Source: CAZONU01 sp965370045
GTDB lineage: Bacteria; Planctomycetota; SZUA-567; JAKLDR01
NCBI GenBank assembly: GCA_965370045.1
Contig: CBDUSI010000170.1
Coordinates: 1 to 6,395 of the forward strand
Length of the DNA stretch: 6,395 nucleotides
Reading direction: 5' to 3'
The position numbers and the translations under genes are program-made. This document shows, piece after piece, positions 1 to 6,082 of the stretch (position 1 is its first letter; the number at the start of each line of letters is the position of its first letter). A model generated the notes under the pieces. That model saw only the letters and a program-made list of their open reading frames with translations. It was not told where the DNA came from and did no database searches.

Positions 1-27
1 GCTCACCCTCGGGCCTCGCATCGCTCG

Positions 28-58
28 GGAGCGCCCGCCGTCACGGCGCTCCATTTTT
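28..58 (+). terminator. Intrinsic terminator-like hairpin upstream of the anti-sigma gene
   Basis: An 8-bp perfect GC-rich stem pairs GGAGCGCC (28-35) with GGCGCTCC (45-52) around a 9-nt loop. It is followed by A and then five T (54-58), the classic form of a Rho-independent terminator for + strand transcription. It ends only 27 nt before the start codon of the anti-sigma gene, and the Shine-Dalgarno lies in that space. It could end an upstream gene outside the window, or act as an attenuator in a shared transcript, for example one from a sigma-factor gene to the left. The sequence cannot separate these. Confidence 0.7.
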
Positions 59-70
59 CAACGGACTGCT

Positions 71-78
71 AGGAGGAG
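71..78 (+). promoter_or_regulatory. Ribosome binding site of the anti-sigma gene
   Basis: AGGAGGAG lies 7 nt before the ATG at 86. This strong Shine-Dalgarno fixes the start, although the reading frame stays open upstream to the window edge with no ATG in it. Confidence 0.8.
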
Positions 79-85
79 AGAAAGC

Positions 86-610
86 ATGGCTTCCTGCGAA
101 GAGATGCGGACCCGGCTCGACCGTTACGTCGACGACGAGCTCGGCCGCGAAGAGCGGCTGGACTTCGAGAGCCACTTGGGCGACTGCCCGGAGTGCAGCC
201 GGGAACTCGGCGAGCGCCGCGCGGCGATGGGCATGCTCGCCGACTGGTCCGCGTCGCTGAAAGCCCGCCCGGCGCCCCGGCGCGCGGCACGGTCGAGACT
301 GCCGTTGGTCCTGGCCGCGGCCGCCGCGCTGCTCCTGGTCGCCGTGCCGGTGGGCCTCTATCTGCGGGGAGAGGGCACGCAGACGAAGCCCGTCATCAAG
401 GCCTCCTCCGGCAGGCTCACCTGGCGCACCATGGACGAGGGCGTCGAGATCGTCCGCGGCAAGCCGGGCGAGGCGATGGAGCTGGTGGTCGATCCCTTCC
501 CCGCGACTCTGCGTAAGCTCACGCCGGCCGACGGCGTGGAGATAGTTAACGGCAAGTCGGGCAGTCCCGACGAGCTGGTTGTGGACCCGTTCCCTGAGGA
601 GGGCAAGTAA
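86..610 (+). CDS. Membrane-anchored zinc-finger anti-sigma factor (ZAS type)
   Basis: This 174-aa protein probably holds an ECF sigma factor inactive at the cytoplasmic face of the inner membrane and releases it on a signal. The N-terminal domain has the zinc-binding anti-sigma pattern H30-x3-C34-x2-C37 with an upstream C4, in the usual context of a short helix (about residues 5-28) ahead of the His. The C4 to H30 spacing of 26 residues equals that of the RsrA zinc ligands as I recall them. A basic Arg/Pro-rich stretch (about 61-71) precedes one transmembrane helix (about 72-93), giving an N-in topology. The outer segment (about 94-174) has no recognised sensor domain but holds two copies of a 21-residue repeat. 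The start is set by a strong Shine-Dalgarno. The partner sigma factor is not in the window, so the cognate pair is inferred. The next gene begins one base after the stop and its ribosome site lies inside this gene's end, so the two are co-translated. The zinc finger and TM layout make the class fairly secure; the signal sensed is unknown. Confidence 0.85.
   Translation: MASCEEMRTRLDRYVDDELGREERLDFESHLGDCPECSRELGERRAAMGMLADWSASLKARPAPRRAARSRLPLVLAAAAALLLVAVPVGLYLRGEGTQTKPVIKASSGRLTWRTMDEGVEIVRGKPGEAMELVVDPFPATLRKLTPADGVEIVNGKSGSPDELVVDPFPEEGK
440..595 (+). repeat. Two-copy internal repeat in the anti-sigma factor tail
   Basis: Residues 119-139 (440-502) and 150-170 (533-595) are copies of one 21-residue unit, 31 residues (93 nt) apart. 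Both begin GVEIV, carry GK at the eighth and ninth residues, and end ELVVDPFP. The middle differs (RGKPGEAM versus NGKSGSPD). The DNA copies differ at many synonymous sites, so the duplication is not recent and the protein motif seems to be kept by selection. Confidence 0.85.
596..603 (+). promoter_or_regulatory. Ribosome binding site that decides the start of the PA14 gene
   Basis: GAGGAGGG lies 8 nt before the ATG at 612, inside the last codons of the anti-sigma gene. An in-frame ATG at 579 would add 11 residues ahead of the signal peptide. The spacing of this site and the signal peptide both favour 612. Confidence 0.8.
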
Positions 611-611
611 G

Positions 612-1334
612 ATGCGTCGCTTAATTCTGTCATTGGTGCTGTTGGGCCTCGCCACCGGCTTCGCGCTGGCCGGCGAAGGCAAGGACAAGAAAGACGAGGG
701 GCCCAAGACGGGCCTAGTGGCCCATTACTTCAAGGACGCCACCGAGTGGGACGGCAAGTGGAAGGAAGGCGAGAAGCCCACTGTCGACCCCAAGGAGTTC
801 ACCTTCGGCGAGTACCGCTACTCGCGCGTTGAGCCGCTGATCAACCACCTCTTCATCCGCCGCGGCTGGTTCAGCGTCCGCTGGGTGGGCTCGGTGAAGG
901 TCGAGCCCGGCCTGGGAGTGCTCAAGGGCGCGAAGAAGCCCCCGCTGCCGGAAGGTCCGGTGGACGTCACCTTCGAGCTGTGGTGCGACGATGGCGCGCG
1001 CCTGTTCATCGACGGCGTCAAGCTGATCGACGACTGGCGGCCCTGCGCCGAGACCGACCCCGAGGCGCACCGCAAGGTGACCGTCAAGCTGGTGCCCGGC
1101 CCGCACAAGATCGTGGTCGAGTACTTCCAGGGCGAGAGCCTGCGCAAGAAGGACAAAGACCCCGCCAAGCTGTACTGGGCCTGCGAGGCGCTCAAGATCA
1201 AGCGCAAGATCATCCCCGCCGCGCACTTCTTCCACACCGCCGAGGACCTGGAGGACTACGAGCCCTCCACCAAGGTCAAGGACGAGGAAGAGGGCGACGA
1301 CGAGGAAGAAGACAAGGGCAAGAAAGACAAGTAA
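612..1334 (+). CDS. Secreted PA14-domain protein
   Basis: This is a 240-aa exported protein with one PA14 domain, a beta-sandwich module that in other proteins often binds carbohydrate. Residues 1-20 are a signal peptide: MRR, then a hydrophobic core, then an Ala-Leu-Ala site before Gly21. No lipobox cysteine is present. The PA14 domain spans about 32-204. Its signs are TGLVAHYF at 33-40, FSVRW at 87-91, the core DDGARLFIDG (126-135) leading to IDDW (139-142), the strand region PGPHKIVVEYF (162-172), and LYW (187-189). No enzymatic domain accompanies it, so it may bind a glycan or serve as a structural module. The mature protein starts with a Lys/Asp/Glu-rich linker (21-32) and ends in an acidic then Lys-rich tail (about 222-240). 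It follows the anti-sigma gene after one base, so it is probably made with it, perhaps as part of an envelope response. The domain call is strong; ligand and role are unknown. Confidence 0.85.
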   Translation: MRRLILSLVLLGLATGFALAGEGKDKKDEGPKTGLVAHYFKDATEWDGKWKEGEKPTVDPKEFTFGEYRYSRVEPLINHLFIRRGWFSVRWVGSVKVEPGLGVLKGAKKPPLPEGPVDVTFELWCDDGARLFIDGVKLIDDWRPCAETDPEAHRKVTVKLVPGPHKIVVEYFQGESLRKKDKDPAKLYWACEALKIKRKIIPAAHFFHTAEDLEDYEPSTKVKDEEEGDDEEEDKGKKDK

Positions 1335-1370
1335 GCCTTCCTCAGGGCTTCAATAGCAAACCAACGCCAG

Positions 1371-1400
1371 CGGGCGGGCCCCCGGCAGGGGGTCCGCCCG
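1371..1400. terminator. Hairpin between convergent operons, probable bidirectional terminator
   Basis: A 13-bp stem (1371-1383 with 1388-1400) contains one G-T wobble and closes a GGCA tetraloop. It lies 36 nt after the stop of the PA14 gene and 4 nt after the stop of the ATPase gene on the other strand. Flanking T-runs are short on both strands (GTGTTT on +, GGTTTGC on -), so it is not a textbook U-tract terminator. It may instead protect 3' ends or depend on other factors. A weaker 7-bp hairpin (1333-1350) with a CCTC loop begins at the PA14 stop codon. No gene is seen between 1335 and 1404. Confidence 0.7.
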
Positions 1401-1404
1401 GTGT

Positions 1405-4400
1405 TTACTTACCGGGCTTCGACTTCAGCAACTGCTTGACCTTCTCCAGCCAGCCGGCGTCCGGTATGGTGTAGGGGCGGAACTTCTCCAGCGTTCCGTC
1501 GCTTTCGACTGCCAACATCGCCTTGTGCAGACCGAGGTTGCTCGCCGCGGTGGAGTCGCATATCTCCGAAGAGTCGGCCGGGCTCATCTGAAAGAGGATG
1601 CGCAGGTCGAACTCGCGCAGGGCGCTCCGCGCCAGGGCCCGCGACAGGTTCGCCAGCGTATCGCACCAGACGATGCAGTGCACCCCGTGCTCGGGCCCCT
1701 CGCGAAGCAGGTTGGCGAAGAGCTCCCCGGGAGAGGACTTCTCCTCCTCCCCCGAAGAGAAGGAGAAGGAGTCTTCCTGGCGCAGCGCCCGGAGTCGCTG
1801 CAGGCCGAAGGCGATGACGTAGGTTCTCCGACCGACGCGCTCCTCCTCCTGTTCCGCGTCCGCGATGTGCTCTTCGTGGACCTCCTTGAGAATCTTCTCG
1901 ACGTTCCTGAGACCGGGGACCACCATGCGCGACTCCCCCACCGCATCGGCCAGCGAGGCCAGGTGCGCGGCGTTCTCTCCGGTCTTGCCCTCGCCGTCGA
2001 AGACAATAAACTTGACGTCCTCCCCGCGGTGGCCGGCGGCCAGGCTGATCAGCGTCGCCATCAAGGTCGCGAAGGCCGCCTGCCGGTTCTGACCAACGAT
2101 CAACAGGTTGCTGCCGCCAGCGCGGGAGAAGCGAACCTCCGTGGGCCCCTTGATCGCGCTGGCCGCCCCGATCCAGGCGCGCCCGGAGGTGCCGCCGGGA
2201 AGCTCTCCCTTTGCCAGCAACTCCCGCAGCAGAGGGTTGTCTCTCAGGTCCGCCGGCGCATTGCCCTCGAAGACGATCGTGCGATCCGCGGGACGCTCGC
2301 CTTCCTCCCCGGCCCGCGCGGCGAGTTGGAGAAGGTGGTGTTCCTGAACGTCCTCCGGCATCCAGACGACCTGGAAAGGGCTGTTGCCTTCGAGCAGGCC
2401 CGACATGTGGTTGTAGATGGCCTCGCCCGAGTGGGACAGCAGGCGCGCCGCGGCATTCTCTTCGCTGAGAATGAGCTGGGAATCGGCCTCGTTGCACTGC
2501 AGCGCTATGCGCACGCCCATCTGGCCGAGCGTGCTCTTGGCCAGCGTGTAGATGCCGCTGAGCGTCTGCGAGCCGAGGATCACGTGGATGCCGAAGGCGC
2601 GGCCCTGGCGGACGAAGCGGTCCAGCAGCAGCGCGGCGTCGCGGGCGATGACGTCGTCCTCGGTGAAGAACTCCTGGAACTCGTCGATCAACAAGACAGT
2701 CCGGGGCAGGTGCTTCTCCGGAGCGCTTCGGCGATAGCCGGCGAGGTCCTGCACGCCGGCCTTCCGGAACATATCTCCCCGGCGGCTCAGCTCCTCGTTG
2801 ATCTTCTGCAGTACGCTGAGCCCGAATTCGCGATCGCTCTCGATGGCGATAACCCGGGCATGGGGCAGCCGGTGCGTGGCGAACAGCTTGAACTCCACGC
2901 CGTGCTTGAAGTCGATCAGGTAGAACTCGACCTCTCGCGGGCTGAACCACATGGACGTGGCGGTGATGATCACGTGAAAGAGCGTGGACTTGCCCGAACC
3001 GGTCCGGCCGCCGACGAGCGCGTGCTGTGCGGTGCCGCGGCCCAGGTCGAGATGCTGGATGCGCTCCGCGCCGGATCGGCCGATCGGCACGCGGATACCG
3101 CTCTCCGCGGACAGGCTCCAGGTCTCGTCCGAACTCGGAACGATGGCCGCGAAGGGAAGTTCCACCTGCTGCGCGTCGACGGAGCACTTGCCGATCCCGT
3201 CCAGGAGCTTGGCCATGGCCTCCTCCTTCGGCGGGACCTCGCCGGAGAAGTCACCCTTCTTGAGGCCCGGGTGGTCGACGCTGAGCTTGTTTCCGTCGTC
3301 GCTGAGAACCAGCGCATTCCCGAGCATGTTCTCCGAGTCACTTTCTTCGGTAAGCTTCGCCTTCGCGCCGCGATGAATGAGGGTATAGACTCCGCAACGC
3401 GGGCCGCTGGTCAGGACGCTGGCCAGCCGCTCCAGGGCGAGATCGCTGAACCGCGTGGGGAAATCGGCGATGACCACGAACTCGTACGGCTCGGTCATTT
3501 GCCCGGCGTCCCGATTGTAGTCGGCGATCGTGGCGTAGCGGTTGCGCAGATAGGTCTGGATTACCTTTTCGATACGCTCGGTCAGGTCCGAGAGCTTCCT
3601 CTCGATGTGCGCTGGCTCCGTCCAGATGCGCCCCCGCACCAGGGACTCGTCGTACTCGGAAAGCTGCATCAGGCCGGCGAAGCTTTCCCCGAGTCCGACG
3701 GGGTCGATCAGAGTCAGCTTGATCTTGCCGGCCGGGAAGGACCTGAGAAGCCGCAGCACGCAGCCGAAGAGGCCTTCAATGGCCCGCGTTCGTCCCGGCC
3801 CCGGAGCCTGAATCAGTAGCGAGCCGCACGTCGGGAAAGAGAGGGCCAAAGGCAGTTCAACCGTCTTCTCATCGGGCAGCGAGAAACGCGTATCTTCATC
3901 GTCGCAGGGAAACTCAAGCCGGGTCATGTCCAGGTCGACCGTCCCCACGAAGACGTTCTGGGGGAAATCGTCCGGGAGCCGCAGATCCTCCCCGTTACGT
4001 TCATCCAGCGCGGCCCGCGTCTGGCGAAACTCACCCATCCCTCGCTTGCAGAAGGCGACGAAATCTGCCAAGCGCGTTTTCCACTCCGCGGCCAGTTGAT
4101 CAATCGTCCGATCCTTCCCTCCACGGGCCTCCTCTGTCCGGGTCTCGCACGTAGTCTCGAACCCCTGAGTCTTCTGCCGGTGCCGTTCGGTGAGAGTGGA
4201 AACTTCCTTCCCGTGCTCGGCTTCCAGGCAACTCAGGCTTTCGTCTCTCTGGCGCTCGATTCTGCTGAGCAGGCGCTGGTGCCGTTCACGAATTGTGGAC
4301 ACGGCCTTGTCGGAAGTACCCAGCGTCTTCTTGCGTTGCTCGTCGAGGTCCTTCTCCAGGACCAGGATGCGGCCTATCTGCTCTTCGAGATATCGCGCCC

Positions 4401-5310
4401 CCCCCAGCTCTTCTTCGGCCACTGCCCCCAGCCGGTCGAGGCGCCCCAGCCGGACATTGACGTCCGCCCACAGGATACTCAGCGCGGCGACCATGGGTTT
4501 CCCGGTCCGGGGGCCGGAGAATCCTGCGAGGAACAACAGAGTTGCGGCCAGCGTTACACCGACGTACACGAGGTTGACCAAGGACCAGGACATGTGGACC
4601 ACCAGGCCAGCGACCGCGGCGTGGGCCAGCAGCGCGACCAGGTAAAACAGGACCAGCGTCACGCGGTTGGCCAGAACGGCGGCGATGGTTCGCCGGGTGG
4701 CGGCCAGGGACCGCTTGCTCCCGTCAAGTTCCTCGGCGAGCGTTTCTGCGTCCTCGTCGAGGAGTGAGGGCGACCACTCCTCGTCGGCAACCGGCCCCTC
4801 GTCGTCGGGCGGCAAGTGGACGGCGCGCTTCGCGGCGAACTGCCAGATTTGTTCCTTGAGCTTCTCGGCTTTGGATCGCAGCGATGCGAGCCTGTCGCGC
4901 AGCCACGCGAGCTTCTCGGCCGCAGCTTCCGACTCGGGCCGAATCTGGTCAGCGATGTCCAGCTTGCCCTTGCTGAGTGCCTCTGCCTGACTGTCAACTT
5001 CTCGCTTGACCTGCACGCGACTCGCCGCCAGACAGCTGGAGAGCGCCTTGTCAATGCGCGAGAGCCTCGCCTGGAAGACTTCCAGTATCTGCTTCCTGGG
5101 CCGCTCGTAATGGTCGGTCGCCTGCTCTTTCCTCGCAGCGCCGAAAGCGTCCTTCAGCGCCTTGAGCCCGCTGCCGCAGTCCTGCTCCGCATGATAGACC
5201 TGTTCCTCGTATTCCTCGTTGGCTCGGTCCCTGGCGACCAGGATTTCTCGAAGGCGCCGCTCCAACTCCGTGATCTGGAGCGCGATTTCGCCGACTCGTA
5301 GGTCGATCAT
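1405..5310 (-). CDS. Membrane-anchored FtsK/SpoIIIE ATPase, EccC/EssC-like, three ATPase modules
   Basis: This 1301-aa protein is the likely motor of a type VII-like secretion system. A long charged coiled-coil region (about 1-160) and an acidic linker precede two transmembrane helices (about 218-240 and 244-264). A second coiled coil (about 290-435) leads to three FtsK-like modules. Module 1 (about 485-650) has a degraded Walker A, APGPGRTRA at 502-510, with Arg507 in place of Lys, and a B-like strand FVVIADF. Module 2 (about 740-985) is intact: Walker A GRTGSGKS (768-775), the FYLIDFKHG strand, Walker B TVLLIDE (871-877), and RAFGIHVILGSQ (904-915) matching the FtsK segment after Walker B. 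Module 3 (about 1060-1285) lacks Walker A Lys (VGQNRQAAF) and a Walker B acid. The ATG at 5310 has a ribosome site. No FtsK gamma (DNA-reading) domain is seen, and WXG100 genes lie just upstream, so protein export fits better than DNA translocation. The FtsK-family call is firm; the T7SS role is inferred. It is the last gene of the operon. Confidence 0.87.
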   Translation of the reverse strand: MIDLRVGEIALQITELERRLREILVARDRANEEYEEQVYHAEQDCGSGLKALKDAFGAARKEQATDHYERPRKQILEVFQARLSRIDKALSSCLAASRVQVKREVDSQAEALSKGKLDIADQIRPESEAAAEKLAWLRDRLASLRSKAEKLKEQIWQFAAKRAVHLPPDDEGPVADEEWSPSLLDEDAETLAEELDGSKRSLAATRRTIAAVLANRVTLVLFYLVALLAHAAVAGLVVHMSWSLVNLVYVGVTLAATLLFLAGFSGPRTGKPMVAALSILWADVNVRLGRLDRLGAVAEEELGGARYLEEQIGRILVLEKDLDEQRKKTLGTSDKAVSTIRERHQRLLSRIERQRDESLSCLEAEHGKEVSTLTERHRQKTQGFETTCETRTEEARGGKDRTIDQLAAEWKTRLADFVAFCKRGMGEFRQTRAALDERNGEDLRLPDDFPQNVFVGTVDLDMTRLEFPCDDEDTRFSLPDEKTVELPLALSFPTCGSLLIQAPGPGRTRAIEGLFGCVLRLLRSFPAGKIKLTLIDPVGLGESFAGLMQLSEYDESLVRGRIWTEPAHIERKLSDLTERIEKVIQTYLRNRYATIADYNRDAGQMTEPYEFVVIADFPTRFSDLALERLASVLTSGPRCGVYTLIHRGAKAKLTEESDSENMLGNALVLSDDGNKLSVDHPGLKKGDFSGEVPPKEEAMAKLLDGIGKCSVDAQQVELPFAAIVPSSDETWSLSAESGIRVPIGRSGAERIQHLDLGRGTAQHALVGGRTGSGKSTLFHVIITATSMWFSPREVEFYLIDFKHGVEFKLFATHRLPHARVIAIESDREFGLSVLQKINEELSRRGDMFRKAGVQDLAGYRRSAPEKHLPRTVLLIDEFQEFFTEDDVIARDAALLLDRFVRQGRAFGIHVILGSQTLSGIYTLAKSTLGQMGVRIALQCNEADSQLILSEENAAARLLSHSGEAIYNHMSGLLEGNSPFQVVWMPEDVQEHHLLQLAARAGEEGERPADRTIVFEGNAPADLRDNPLLRELLAKGELPGGTSGRAWIGAASAIKGPTEVRFSRAGGSNLLIVGQNRQAAFATLMATLISLAAGHRGEDVKFIVFDGEGKTGENAAHLASLADAVGESRMVVPGLRNVEKILKEVHEEHIADAEQEEERVGRRTYVIAFGLQRLRALRQEDSFSFSSGEEEKSSPGELFANLLREGPEHGVHCIVWCDTLANLSRALARSALREFDLRILFQMSPADSSEICDSTAASNLGLHKAMLAVESDGTLEKFRPYTIPDAGWLEKVKQLLKSKPGK

Positions 5311-5314
5311 GCAG

Positions 5315-5323
5315 TCCCTTCCT
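5315..5323 (-). promoter_or_regulatory. Ribosome binding site of the ATPase gene
   Basis: On the minus strand AGGAAGGGA sits in the 25-nt gap before the ATG at 5310, with its AGGA core 9 nt from the start. It supports the chosen start and independent initiation of the large gene. Confidence 0.7.
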
Positions 5324-5335
5324 GGGCGGCCCGGA

Positions 5336-5575
5336 TCAGCCGCATTCCTGGATTATCTGCCCGAGGGAGCGTTGAATCTCGCCCATGGCGCTCTGCGCTC
5401 CGCGCGCCGAGAGGAACAACCCATCGATGAATGCCTTCTGAAACGCGGCGCGAGCCTCGTCCCTCCAGTAAGGTGAGGTTTCCGCCCACTGCCGAGTTAT
5501 GTCCTTCAGTGCGTGACTCAAGGGCAGGTCGGCGCGACTGATCCTGGCCCTCGGTACTCCGCTCTCCGAATCCAT
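5336..5575 (-). CDS. Small WXG100-like helical protein (79 aa)
   Basis: This 79-aa gene begins at the ATG at 5575, which overlaps the stop of the preceding gene as TGATG. GGAGGG (5579-5584) precedes it, so translation is coupled. The same frame stays open much further upstream, but that part lies over the 167-aa gene and is Pro/Gly/Arg-rich shadow sequence. The protein has no signal peptide or membrane helix and looks helical. Residues 23-49 align without gaps to residues 29-55 of the 90-aa WXG100 protein in this operon. Identical positions are L23, I26, R28, Q29, W37, D39, A43, F45 and F49, with W30 facing Tyr. W37-R-D39 would be the turn of the helical hairpin, as W-x-D in place of W-x-G. 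Helix 1 is about six residues shorter than usual. I infer a divergent WXG100 protein, perhaps the partner in a heterodimer with the 90-aa one. The gene is well supported; the family is likely but needs a profile search. Confidence 0.75.
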   Translation of the reverse strand: MDSESGVPRARISRADLPLSHALKDITRQWAETSPYWRDEARAAFQKAFIDGLFLSARGAQSAMGEIQRSLGQIIQECG

Positions 5576-6078
5576 CAGCCCTCCAGACCGGGCGGCGACC
5601 GGTGAAAGTAGACGTCCAGGCTGTCCAGCATCTGGTCCAGGCGGACCAGGGCCTGGGGGATCAGCGTGTCGAGCTGCTGGTCCAGGCTGCGACAGGGCCG
5701 CAGGCGTTTCCCGATCTTCGATTCCATCAGCATGCTGCATCTCTTGACCACCTGCACCTTGTGTTCGGCCTCTTCGGTCAGGCGAATGGCCCGGCTCAGG
5801 GCCTTCTTCTCGTCCATCGCGCTGGCCTTTCCCAGGGTCTCTCTGCTCCAGGTGGCCTGCGCGTATGCCTGCCGGGCTTCCTCCACCTTCTCTCGCCTTC
5901 TTCGCAGCTGCTGCTTCCAATAGGGACCCACTTCCCGCTGAAGCCAAGCCTCAACCTTGCGGGCGTTCGCGTAGGTCTCTTCGAGCGACTTGCGGCAGCT
6001 TTCCTCGAACCGCACGAGCTTGACCCGAAACCGCCGAATGACCTCGGGTGAGTCGATATTCGCGGGTCTCTGGGCCAC
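5575..6078 (-). CDS. Helical coiled-coil protein of the T7SS-like operon (167 aa)
   Basis: This is a soluble, strongly helical 167-aa protein with no signal peptide or membrane segment. It starts at GTG 6078, four bases after the stop of the WXG100 gene, with AGGGG (6086-6090) 7 nt upstream. It ends in a TGATG overlap with the next gene, so it is translated with both neighbours. Residues 11-41 align without gaps to residues 8-38 of the 90-aa WXG100 protein, with nine identities, seven of them in the first 14 columns (P, E, R, F, L, R, F). After a one-residue shift W45 meets W43. The N-terminal part therefore looks like a WXG100-type first helix. It is followed by GPYW (51-54, sharing PYW with the 79-aa protein), an Arg-rich helix (about 56-75), a second helical segment (about 90-126) and a C-terminal helix (about 131-158). 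It could be an extended WXG100-like substrate, a chaperone or an adaptor. No domain of known function is recognised, and the role is inferred from the operon. Confidence 0.8.
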   Translation of the reverse strand: MAQRPANIDSPEVIRRFRVKLVRFEESCRKSLEETYANARKVEAWLQREVGPYWKQQLRRRREKVEEARQAYAQATWSRETLGKASAMDEKKALSRAIRLTEEAEHKVQVVKRCSMLMESKIGKRLRPCRSLDQQLDTLIPQALVRLDQMLDSLDVYFHRSPPGLEG

Positions 6079-6082
6079 GTGC

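Noticed and set aside
1..72. Possible end of a + strand gene in frame 1, with TAG at 70-72
   Set aside because: The frame is open from the window edge, but its translation does not resemble a sigma-factor C-terminus, and it would run through a terminator-like hairpin.
579..611. Upstream ATG extension of the PA14 gene
   Set aside because: It would overlap the anti-sigma gene and place 11 residues, several of them basic, before a good signal peptide. The ATG at 612 has a well-spaced ribosome site.
41..706. A 221-codon open frame on the - strand across the anti-sigma gene
   Set aside because: It is antisense to a gene with a zinc finger, a membrane helix and a strong ribosome site, and its translation has low-complexity shadow composition.
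1409..3187. A 592-codon open frame on the - strand in another frame of the ATPase gene
   Set aside because: Its translation is Arg/Pro/Gly-rich without domain features. The overlapping frame carries intact Walker motifs.
1525..3819. A 764-codon open frame on the + strand
   Set aside because: It lies wholly antisense to the ATPase gene, whose FtsK motifs are unmistakable. Its translation has no recognisable domain, and long antisense frames are expected at this GC content.
1405..5310. Reading the ATPase as a chromosome-partition or conjugation DNA translocase
   Set aside because: Three tandem ATPase modules, no gamma DNA-binding domain and adjacent WXG100 genes point to protein export instead. 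A profile search would settle it.
5576..5947. N-terminal extension of the 79-aa gene (203 codons in total)
   Set aside because: The extension overlaps the 167-aa gene and is Pro/Gly/Arg-rich. The WXG100-like part begins only after the ATG at 5575, which forms a coupled TGATG start.
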